A stretch of 64,000 bases of DNA from Emydura subglobosa (Eukaryota; Chordata; Testudines; Chelidae), in assembly GCA_007922225.1 (NCBI GenBank), contig ML679961.1, positions 66,911,075 through 66,975,074 on the forward strand, in the 5' to 3' direction. Below the pieces are notes generated by a model. That model made no database searches and was not told where the DNA came from. It saw nothing but the letters and a program-made list of their open reading frames with translations. Positions 24,340-33,024 of this stretch are shown piece after piece. The translations under genes were made by a program, and so were the position numbers. Positions within the stretch are counted from its first letter, which is position 1. Every line of letters begins with the position of its first letter.

Positions 24340-25395
24340 TTCCTGGCTTATACACTACCCTGGTGGAATTGATTAGCAAAAGGATCTGAGTCCTTGCTCC
24401 CACTCCCTTTATCCAGAGGGCTGCCTGACCTCGAGAACTCCCCTCCCATTCTCCTGTGTGATAGGGTCCTCATAACCCTAACAAGGCTGGGCCCGGGATT
24501 CCTGGGGGGCACAACTCCCAATCTTGTCATGGTCACTTAGGGCAGGGGCTAAGGTACTTGATACTCTTTCTGCACTGGACGCTTCCCTGACTCACTGATC
24601 GATACATATAGTTCAAAGCAAATACAATTTATTAAATAGCAGTCAATTTAAAAAAATTAAGAAAAGATGAGAAAGGTTAAAGGAAAACAGCTAACACTGA
24701 CCCTGGCCACGGAGACACCACACACAGCGTCTCTGGGGTGTAAGGCACATTCACTATCTGTTTCTCACTCGTCACAGGCTTCCTGCCCAGGCCCTGGCTG
24801 CACTGCACAGATGCAGAAAAATCAGACATTTGCTCTGATGGTGGCCACACCCCCAGACTCTAGGGGGCAGGACCCTTCTCTCCAGCATTGCCCCCCCGTC
24901 GAGGTCACAATCCCCCTCCACGTCTGGCCTGCGAGGCCTCTTGGCTGGTAGCGTCTCCCTGCGCTGGGCCCTGCCCAGGGTCCCCCTCACCCTCCTGAGC
25001 TGCTCACCGCACCGAGCTCCAGATGACTCCAGCCCCAGTCCCAGCTCCACTCTGTTTCAGCATGGCTCTGCACAGCTCGACTTTCTGGGCTGCTTGTCTG
25101 GCTTTTGTGGTTCTGCTACTGTGGGGTCTGCTCAGCTCCCTGGGCCTCTTCTCTGGCCTCCTAGCTGCTAGCTACAATATCTGTTTTGTCCTTAGCTCAG
25201 CCCACTCTGCCTAGCTCCAGCTCACAGGGAGGACAGGATCTCCCAGCCTCCTGGCTCCCTCATTGGCCTTTCCGCTGTCAATCAGACTGACCTGGAGTGT
25301 TGGCCTCTCCCCACTGGCCCTGGAGGCTGTCCATCTCAGGGTCCTGATTTCTCATTAACCCTTCCCCTGTCCTTTAGTACTTGTCATAGCTGGGG
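24340..25395 (-). mobile_element. GC-rich LTR-like block
   Basis: The block is clearly richer in G+C than its flanks and has an antisense AATAAA signal (ATTTATTAAATAG, about 24627-24639) followed by a GC-rich region. This resembles the layout of the solo LTR at 8.07 kb. A candidate start TGTCATGG lies near 24524 and a candidate end TTGTCA near 25384, but no matching target duplication was found. Short open frames on both strands reflect composition only. Confidence 0.4.
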
Positions 25396-25399
25396 TTGC

Positions 25400-25700
25400 T
25401 GAGGTGACACACAGCAGTGTTCTGTAATAGTTGGGAGTTTACTAATGTTCATGCCCAGGTATACTGCTCTGCTGTAGTCTAGATGAGAAGTGACAAAGGC
25501 ATACATAACCAAGGCCAGGTCATTGTCCACCAGGATGGGACAGAGTATCTTAGCCAACCAGTGGTGGAGGATCCCTTTTATCAGATCCTGTTTCTCAGAA
25601 TCACTTTCATTGTTCCTGGCCACAGTGTAGAAATTCAAGGGACCCACTGAAAGATGAACACATACATGCATCTGCCCACAGTCCCAGTTTTGTTTGCACA
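25400..25700 (-). pseudogene. L2-like LINE reverse transcriptase fragment
   Basis: The minus-strand frame includes LALVMYAFVTSHLDYSRAVY followed by LGMNISKL. This resembles the conserved 'L-hydrophobic-AFV-SRLDYCN-LY-GLP' block of L2/CR1-related reverse transcriptases (thumb region). Roughly 50 residues are recognisable, and there is no catalytic motif nearby. A 5'-truncated and interrupted fossil. Confidence 0.6.
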
Positions 25701-25849
25701 TCCATGGCTTTTTAAGGGAAGCTGATGTCCCGAACTTCTAGGACTGGGTACATACAGGAACCTTCTCTTCCACTTCAGGAAAACAGCCAGCAGCTCCCTT
25801 GCTAGAACTGAACTGCTAGTTGTTTTCCTGGAGGTGAAGAGGCTGCTGC

Positions 25850-26160
25850 TACAAAACAGCTCCTCCTCTAGCTTCCAACCGGGCCTTCCAGACTGGGACC
25901 AGTGGTTCCTCCATCATATCTCTGCCTGAGCATCCCAGTCTAGCAGTTCTCCTCCTGACAGCCCACCAAACCTCCCTCCCTGCTGCCTCAAGATCCTCCC
26001 TAGCCCACTGAACCCACGTTTGTCTTCCCTGTACTTTCTCCTGCCTGGTCACAACACCCCTCCCTTCCTCTGTCCTCCCCCAACACTTTCCTGGACCAAC
26101 TAAAGCCCCATCCTGTCCTATCAAAATCCTTCTCCTCAGCAGTCTCCAAAGACCTGGTCT
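25850..26160. repeat. Pyrimidine-rich tract
   Basis: The plus strand is dominated by C and T for about 300 bases (runs such as CTCCTCCTC and CCCTCCCTTCCTC), giving an artificial Arg/Gly-rich minus-strand open frame. I see no element ends. Confidence 0.55.
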
Positions 26161-26210
26161 CTTCACAGAATTGTCTCAGGATAAAAAGTTTAAAGGATAT
26201 AATGTTGGCA

Positions 26211-26477
26211 GCTTAGTCTTTGTTTACACTAGGGAACTGTTACAAAAATCCTCTACCATTGCTAATACTGGTACAGCTGCAATGTGCACTGCTCTCCAGC
26301 TCTGGCAACTGTTTTCAGCACCATGTCAGTTAAACCTGTTCAAAGCAAGTCTAATTGACAAGGTGCAGAAAAGAGCTGCCAGAGACAGTGAGCCATCTTG
26401 ATGAGAGCCCCCAATGTTGCTAACACTGGTGCAGCTGGTGACAATTTCTGTAAAAACTCCCTAGTGGAGAGACAGCG
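26211..26477. mobile_element. Fold-back MITE
   Basis: The left arm, TTTACACTAGGGAACTGTTA, is mirrored by a right arm that reads CCACTAGGGAGTTTTTACAG in reverse. Inner arms also pair: CTAATACTGGTACAGCTG against CAGCTGCACCAGTGTTAG in reverse. The left end sits after TTA, but I could not confirm a matching duplication. No coding capacity. The ACACTAG end resembles the Harbinger-like cluster at 50-51.4 kb. Confidence 0.55.
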
Positions 26478-26525
26478 TATATATGCAATGTAGGCAGACT
26501 GAACTCAGAACATTGCCAAAAAAGT

Positions 26526-26791
26526 AAAAACACCAAGAGTCCTGTAGCACTTTAAAGACTAACAAATTTAATTTCTGCAGGCATAAGCTTTAGTGGGCTG
26601 CAACCCACTTCGTCAGATGCAAGAAATAGAAATCAGATAGGGTGTATATATATAAACACACATCCAAGGGTAAGGAACAGAAATGGGGAGGGTAGGTTTG
26701 AATAGGCCTCATCTACTCTAACTGAATGGACTTGGCTAACACCTACCCTCCCCATTGTTGTTCCTTACCCTTGGATGTATATGTGTGGGTG

Positions 26792-26839
<48 letters not shown>

Positions 26840-26995
26840 TTCCCTATCGGATTTCTATTTCTCGCATCTGACGAAGTGGGTTACAGCCCATGAAAGCTTA
26901 TGTCTGCAGAAATCAAATTTGTTAGTCTTTAAAGTGCTACAGGACTCAGTGTTTTTGCTGTATACAGACTAACATAGCTACTCCCCTGGAACTTC
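26526..26995. mobile_element. Penelope-like element, inverted pair of 3' ends
   Basis: This 470-base insertion consists of two PLE 3' terminal segments back to back. The left arm (26526-26697) and right arm (26741-26956) are inverted copies: CCAAGGGTAAGGAAC at 26664 mirrors GTTCCTTACCCTTGG at 26761, and GCATAAGCTTTAGTGGGC mirrors GCCCATGAAAGCTTATG. The loop, about 26698-26740, keeps sequence of the right-hand copy only. Perfect 13-base target duplications flank it, TTGCCAAAAAAGT at 26513-26525 and 26996-27008. A 39-base tail (26957-26995) occurs only on the right. No coding sequence is left. The same family sits at 3.5 kb in the opposite orientation. Confidence 0.9.
26792..26841. repeat. (TA)n(CA)n microsatellite inside a PLE arm
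   Basis: A (TA)n run followed by a (CA)n run lies in the right arm of the inverted PLE. The matching point of the left arm (26645-26660), and of both arms at 3.5-4.6 kb, has only a short TATATATATA. The microsatellite therefore grew from a seed carried by the element. Confidence 0.9.
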
Positions 26996-27344
26996 TTGCC
27001 AAAAAAGTGATACACTCATACCAAATATGCTGCAAAGGCACAAAGTGCAGTTTTCAAAGGCTTATAGCTCAGTCAAATCAAAATCAATTTTCACCAGGAC
27101 ACTGCAAGTCATTTCTCTTCAATGCAGGATATTTCTCTGCCAAACTTTCTTTCTTTCCCAACTCCCTGCACTGTTCAAGATTCAGATACAGTTCTAGCAT
27201 TTTTGGGTGAAACTGTGAAATATTACTTGCTGCTGCCCCAACCCCAAGTTAATCAAGTGACTATGATTACACCTGTAAGCACTGGCCTTCCTGAAGATTT
27301 TGTCCAGAGGAAATCCAGAATTCCACATCTTTTAGAAGATGATG

Positions 27345-27650
27345 GGCAGCTGAGGGTGCTAGCCTGGGACTTGCGAGACATGGGTTCAATTCCCTGCTCT
27401 TGCACTTACTTCCTTTGTGACCTTGGGTAATTCACTTAGGCCCACACTCACAAAGTTATTTGATCTCCCAACTTCCACTGACTTCAGTAGAAGTTGGGAG
27501 CCTGAATACCTTTGATCTGGGCCTTAGTCTCTCCATGTCACAGTTCTCAATCTGTAAAATGGGAATAGCAGCACCGCCCTACCTCACAGGGCTGTTGTGA
27601 GGACAGAAACATTTAAGATTGTGAGGCACTCAGAGACAATGGTAATGGCG
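27345..27650 (+). repeat. tRNA-derived MIR/CORE-like SINE interrupted by a MITE
   Basis: The head contains a B-box-like GGGTTCAATTCCCTG (27383-27397), then TGTGACCTTGGGTAATTCAC. The body resumes after the inserted MITE with GTCTCTCCATGTCACAGTTC, TCTGTAAAATGGGAATAG and CTACCTCACAGGGCTGTTGT. This is the best preserved SINE here. SINEs of this type are transcribed by RNA polymerase III and mobilised by LINEs; this copy is old. Confidence 0.82.
27439..27523. mobile_element. Harbinger-like palindromic MITE
   Basis: The 85-base palindrome GGCCCACACTCACAAAG...CTTTGATCTGGGCC sits exactly between two TTA triplets (27436-27438 and 27524-27526). The centre is CCCAACTTCCACTGAC-TTCAGTAGAAGTTGGG. TTA duplications with GGCC-type ends fit PIF/Harbinger-derived MITEs. 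It splits a SINE whose sequence resumes on the far side. Confidence 0.72.
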
Positions 27651-27659
27651 GCTAACTAA

Positions 27660-28055
27660 ATAGTATAGACACCTTTCATCCCAAAGCACCTTACAAATGT
27701 ATGTATGTGTTAATTACTGAGATCACTACCACAACACTGAAATGCAGCAGCTGTGTTACACAGCCACTGTGTAATGATGCATAGCAACACTACAACAATT
27801 TAAAGTAGGAATGGGAGAAAAAAAATCATCCTACTGAAACTGCAGAGAAATTTTAGGTAAAAAAAATGTAACTTCTCAAGTTGGAATTAGGCAAGGACAT
27901 GAGGAGCCTTCTCCATGTGAAAAGTGACATGGGATCATTAATGGCCACCAAGCAGCAGATCCTAGATCTATCTCTCTGCTAAAAGATGGCCTTTACGAGG
28001 GAAGAGGATAGTGCAGCTGTGACTAGTCAGCTGCCCCCATTTGGGCTATGAGAGG
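27660..28055. other. No gene recognised
   Basis: CCCAAAGCACCTTACAAATG near 27680 is a short phrase often seen in reptile dispersed repeats. Otherwise nothing recognised. Confidence 0.4.
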
Positions 28056-28059
28056 TACC

Positions 28060-28600
28060 TAAGCTGGGGGTGAGAGGGGGAAGAGGAACCTGGGTGATCC
28101 AGACCTGAGAATCAGTCAGGAAAAAGGGCAGAGAGAGCAGACACGGGGCTCTCACTACCTCCTCCCTTGGAATAGGGAGACAAGCCAAAACTCAGGAAGA
28201 TTGGGTAGTGGGAGCAGGAGCAGCAAGAAGTTCCCTGGGAGTGGCTGCCAGAGTAACCTGGTAGGCAAAGCAGACGGAATCTTCTAAGGGAAATGGGTTT
28301 CCAGGAAGAGAGCCATGGGAGTCAGTGCTCAGTTAACAGAACATGGGAGAATCCTGAAATAAGCCCTGAAGCAGAAGGAATTGAGAAAGGCAAAGGAGAA
28401 AATCCCCTGGGAGCTATAGCCCAGAGTGGACTGAAAAATTGTGTTGGTGTGTGTTTTTGTATATGTTTGAGAAATAAAACTGTCTAGAAAAGAGACTCTG
28501 AGTATGGGACTGGATCCATTGTGGGCTGGGAACAAGCCAGCCCCCTGCAAATGGCCCTTCAAATAACACAGTCCCTCCTAACATCATTCTGGGGTATCAC
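28060..28600 (+). repeat. Unclassified LTR-like repeat with AATAAA
   Basis: Purine-rich, G+C-enriched block ending shortly after an AATAAA signal (GAGAAATAAAACTG, 28470-28483). The composition and order resemble the block at 13.2-13.9 kb. No terminal inverted repeat or target duplication was found, so the class is uncertain. Confidence 0.3.
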
Positions 28601-31080
28601 TTCAGGACTGATTAAGAGGGAAAGCATCGCCTACTAAGTCACCAAAACATTTCCTGATGAACCCTAGATTTTCCTGAAGATATTTTATCCAAGAGTTGAT
28701 CCAGTCTGACCTGGCTTAGGAAGAGAAAGCTGACAAAAATCATAGCATGAGGTTGCCTGTCTGCAGATGAAAGAAGCATTTCTTTGGCAGTACAGCAGTG
28801 TGTCCCCTTAATGAGGGATTAAGGGATAAGAACTGTTTCAAATCCTAGGTAAAAGTTCCAGAGAAACAAGCATGAATTGAAGCCTAGATCATATTTCTCA
28901 TGATCAGTTTTTCCTGTTTTGGCATCCTAATGACTGCCCATAATTCCTCAGTTCATATACACTCAGTCAACCACAGAATCATTTAATGATCTCTCATTGT
29001 GTGCTCCATCAAAAAAGACAGTTTCTGAGCTCTAGTGTGAGAGTTAAGCTCATTAGCAAAAGAGGCAGGAGATAAAATGCTTGGAGATTGCTGTGTGATC
29101 TCTGGATAAGGTTTCCAGCTCTCTTCCTTATAATGTTATTGGGCTGAGAATGGAAAAACCCTCCCAGATGCAGAAAGCTCAGTGTCAAAGAATTTGTGTC
29201 ATTCCAAAATGTTGTGTGATATTATAAGGATGTGCTGTCACATAGTGATAGGAGTTTTTGTTATACCACGATAACAGTGTGTCATACCATGTTGAATAAT
29301 TATGTGAAGATACAACAATAAGGCATCATCATCGTGTAGTAATACAAACTCATTGCTTGACACAACAATTTTTAAACAGTGATGACTACAGTGGTTCTGC
29401 TGTCTTTGTGATGGGGATGACATCTATATCAATAAAGTGCTTGGCAACTCAGTAGGGAGATCCTGATAAACAGGAGGAATCTCAATCAAGTCTTATTTAA
29501 AGTATGGGGTTGAAAAAGACAGTTCTGAAATCCCACTGGAAAAAAAACAACACATTTGCTTTAGTGAAAAGTGAAGAAAATCACTGTGTGAGCTTCAGGC
29601 AAGGAACTCAGAGTAAAAAAAAAAAAAAAAAAAGTAAAAAAATCAGGGGTAGATTCTCAGACAGTATGGAACTGCACTGATGTCAACCATATAGGCCAGA
29701 TTCTCAGCTAGTATACCAGACTAGTTTTCAGCCCCTTGTTTTGTTTTCTGTTCCTTTCAGGCACCTCTAGATAAAAACATAAAATGCAACAATGTGTATC
29801 AACTAAAATGACTGAAATCCCCACTTCATCACTTGTTTGTAAGGGGACAGTTTCTTTCAAAGCTATCTCCAGACAAGATGTTCTTCTCTGACAGATTAAA
29901 CTACTTCTAATTCTAAAGACACTTGGATCCTACCAGCACATTTTATGATGGAGTTGTGTGCAAATATTAGCACCATAAATCCAAACGCGAACAGAATAGA
30001 AAGAGGTTTTCAAAGAGAAATGGAGAGGAAAGGGGAGATGGGAAGGGGAATGTATCTTTCCACTATATATATATATATATATGTTTCATATACTTATTTG
30101 TCTTCCCATCACCAAAGAATCACAATGTCTTCCAAGTGGTGATAAGTATCCAAAAACAACACCCCAGTTAAGCAGAGAAGTATTATTATCTCGCTTTTAC
30201 AGATGGGAAACTGAGGCATAAAGCGATTAATGCTGGATGTTGCAAACGGTTGTACGGACTCAAGAGGCCAGTTGCACAGCTCAAATAGGTCTTGGTGCAT
30301 GTTGACTACCTGGGATTTCCAGAATATCCCTTAGACATGAACAAATCTCCAAGCACTTTGAGGGGTAAGCAATGAAAGGAGTCATTCTAAGGGGAGGAAT
30401 CACTCAGTCAGGCTTTTCAAAAGTGCTCAATGATTTCCACATACTCAGTTAAGTGCTACTGGTCAAGTCATGTTAAGGACATGAACAAATCAGAAGGTAC
30501 TAGTTAAGCTTCTCAGGCCCCAGCAGTGGGAACTCCAGAAAAAGCACACTCAGTGACACCACTCTTAAATGAATAAAACTCCTCAGACACACAAGGCAGC
30601 ATGAGTTTGAGAGAGCAAAAGCAATTCAAATAGGGGTGACAGAAGGAGCAGACTTATTGGGTTTTCCATACTGGTTGGGAGCTGCACCACAAGCCCATCC
30701 CAGAAGCTATCATGCATTTGTATGATAAGTTAAGGGGATGCACAAAAACACATCCTCTCTTTCCCAGTTACAGTGATCATTGCCCTGAGCACTCTAGCCA
30801 CTCGGTACTTCCATGGGATTACTGGGGACAGCACAAACCTCAACCTGTGCTGCATCAGACTTTCTACGTGACTTCCAGAATGCCACGTTGAAGTGGTTTA
30901 CCTTCCCCATAGAAAAGAATAGTGAACTGCAGATTAATTCCTTCAGTTTGGGGAAATAATGGATGGGACTGAGGACAGCAGCTACTATTGTTAGTTTAAA
31001 AACAAAACTAAGCAAAAAATCCAGGTCACATATCGGAAAACGACAAAGTAGCTATCATAGATCCAATCTTTTTTAGAAAA
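28601..31080. other. No gene recognised; simple repeats and SINE scraps
   Basis: Contains a poly(A) run (29615-29633), a decayed palindromic repeat near 29645-29720 (two GATTCTCAG-type copies), an (AT)n run (about 30063-30081), and an antisense MIR scrap at about 30178-30230 (CAGATGGGAAACTGAGGC). No coding signal. Confidence 0.5.
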
Positions 31081-31084
31081 GTGG

Positions 31085-31290
31085 CTAAGGTGAGGGAACT
31101 GGAAGAATCACCAGATTGGTAATGCACTACAGAGCTTTTCATCTCTAAGTCACTGGACTGAATCCAGACCAGGTGAGCAGTGACTGAAATTCATTACTGT
31201 CTGATAGCAGTTTGGGGGCATACCTGGACAAATTTGCTGGTCTCAGTCCAATTTCTAGGGGACAGGTGTCTCCATCAGAACAAAAAGCAG
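31085..31290 (+). repeat. tRNA-derived SINE, copy 1
   Basis: GGTAATGCACTACAGAGC followed by CATCTCTAAGTCACTGGACT and the B-box-like GGACTGAATCC (9 of 11 to GGTTCGAATCC) looks like a tRNA-derived SINE head. It continues with CCAGGTGAGCAGTGACTGA and CTGGTCTCAGTCCAATTTC. A second copy at 45.4-45.6 kb shares the same order, which supports a repeat family rather than a tRNA gene. Confidence 0.65.
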
Positions 31291-31361
31291 TCACATTTGA
31301 TGCTAATTGCCGATTTTGCAGCAATCTCAGCAAAGATGCCAAGGACTCAGTAGGTCCTGGA

Positions 31362-31741
31362 CAGAGCTGGGTGAATAACAGATTGGCAATTCCAAAAAAC
31401 ACAGAAAAAAATTTTGGGTCAAACCAAAGAGAAAAAAAATTCATTTTGGGTAAAAAAAAAAAGTTTTGTTTGACCCAAAGTGAAACATTTTGTTTAAACT
31501 TTGAGCACTGTATTACATTCTTAAATTTAAAACAAATTAAAGGAAATTTTTAAATGAAAAGTCATTTAGAATTGAAAAACTAACACTTCATTTTAAAAGT
31601 CAAAATGAAACTTCAATTTTTCAGGTTTTTAGTTTCAAAATGAACAGATGACATTAACATGAATTTGCAAAATGTTTCAGTGTTGCCAAATCTGCATTTT
31701 GTCTTTAAAAAGATTTGGTCAAAACATTTCATCTAGCTCTA
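31362..31741. mobile_element. AT-rich MITE with 8-bp duplication (hAT-like)
   Basis: The 380-base element has imperfect inverted ends: CAGAGCTGGGTGAA at the left and a right end reading TAGAGCTAGATGAA in reverse (11 of 14). Perfect 8-base duplications flank it, GTCCTGGA at 31354-31361 and 31742-31749. The interior is very A/T-rich with repeated AAAATTTTGGGTCAAA-like strings. There is no coding capacity. Related sequence occurs at 32.4-32.6 kb and at the window end. Confidence 0.82.
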
Positions 31742-32399
31742 GTCCTGGATCCCTTTCTCAGCCTCAGAGATGCTCCCTATAGGATCGGACTGTAGCACAT
31801 CACTGGAGCAGTGTAGGGAAGTTTGAACTGCCATTGCCTATGCTGTACCTGCCGTAGGGATAAATAAAGGGTTCATTTCTCAGGGCTGTCAATTTGGCAC
31901 ATTTCACCAGCACTAACTCCACTGAAGGTTGAAGGAAAGTGATAAAGAATCTTGAATTTATAGACTCTCTCCCTGGTCAGGCTTTTTTCTCTTGAATGTT
32001 ATTTGCATGAGGAAATAAATTAAAGATGTTATGATCATGCAACATGTCAAGCCTGATCCCACGGTATAAGATCGGTCTTTATTAAAAGTGCATATACAAG
32101 AATAACTCTTATCTTGGACAGTTACACTGAAGCTTTTTAAATTTCAATATTCTAGTCCTTCTCCACACATTTCTTCCCCCCTTCACTTCTGCTCCTTGCA
32201 GTCCTCACAGCTCTCTCATCTAATTGCTCCCTTTGACTCCTTTTGGCACTATAAGCTTTATACCTTGTTTCATGCCACCATTTGATTAAAAACAATCTAC
32301 CATTTCCCATGTGCCAAACATCTTCTCTCTCTCCATTCAGATCTTTCTATAAAATGCACCTCTTTGGCAAAGCATATCCACTCTACTCTCTAAACTGAC

Positions 32400-32640
32400 A
32401 ATTAGAGATAAGCAGCAAACTGCTTTCCAGCCTTGAAAAGTTTATGAGATTTTGAAAATCTTTCCTGTCCTGAACTGGGATTAAAAAGTTGAAATCTCAA
32501 AAAACTTTCTGAACTGAAGGGGAAAAAAAAAAAAAAAAAAAAGATTAATTTGGGCCAAGTGACAGGTTTTGTTGTTACCATTTCAAAATGTTTCATTTAG
32601 ACTTTGATCCTCATCTCATCTAGCTTCTGTCTTTTTGTAT
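32400..32640. repeat. Decayed AT-rich MITE related to the 31.4-kb element
   Basis: The TTAGAGATAAGCAGCAAAC start, AAAATGTTTCATTTAGACTT and a CATCTAGCTTCTG end parallel the ends of the 31362-31741 element. A poly(A) run lies at 32523-32542. No duplication could be fixed. Confidence 0.45.
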
Positions 32641-32810
32641 CATCTAATGGACTATGTGCACACATGAAACTGTCTGTGTATGTGTGTGTTTGAATGTTTG
32701 TGTATTGGTATTATTTGTGGGTATCTGTGTGTGAGAAAAAGGGGAAGAGAGCGGGAAAAAATATAATTTTCAAATTACTTACAAATAGATTTAGGTCACA
32801 TATTCATACA

Positions 32811-32925
32811 CTGGGCCTAATTTTCCACCACATTACTTCAGTTCTATACATTTGTAATTCTACTGGAGTCAATGGATTTATAGTGGCATAAAACCGATGT
32901 AAAGCAATGCGTAGCCAGGCCCCCA
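32811..32925. repeat. Short palindromic repeat copy
   Basis: ACTGGGCCTAATTTTCCACC at the left and AGCCAGGCCCCCAG at the right are approximate inverted ends. The centre is TTCTACTGGAGTCAATGGATT. Confidence 0.5.
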
Positions 32926-32970
32926 GACTCTAATATGTATGTAAAGTCTGTTTGCATCAGCAAACATGAT

Positions 32971-33002
<32 letters not shown>

Positions 33003-33024
33003 ACACACACACACACACACACAC
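32971..33024. repeat. (TC)n(CA)n compound microsatellite
   Basis: An uninterrupted TC run (32971-32998) is followed almost at once by a CA run (33002-33024). A purine/pyrimidine tract next to an alternating tract may adopt unusual structures. Confidence 0.95.

Noticed and set aside
25849..26166. Arg/Gly/Trp-rich minus-strand frame
   Set aside because: Produced by a C/T-rich tract on the plus strand.
31100..31170. tRNA gene
   Set aside because: The B-box-like string is imperfect, no cloverleaf could be drawn, and a second copy at 45.5 kb shares non-tRNA sequence; it is a SINE head.
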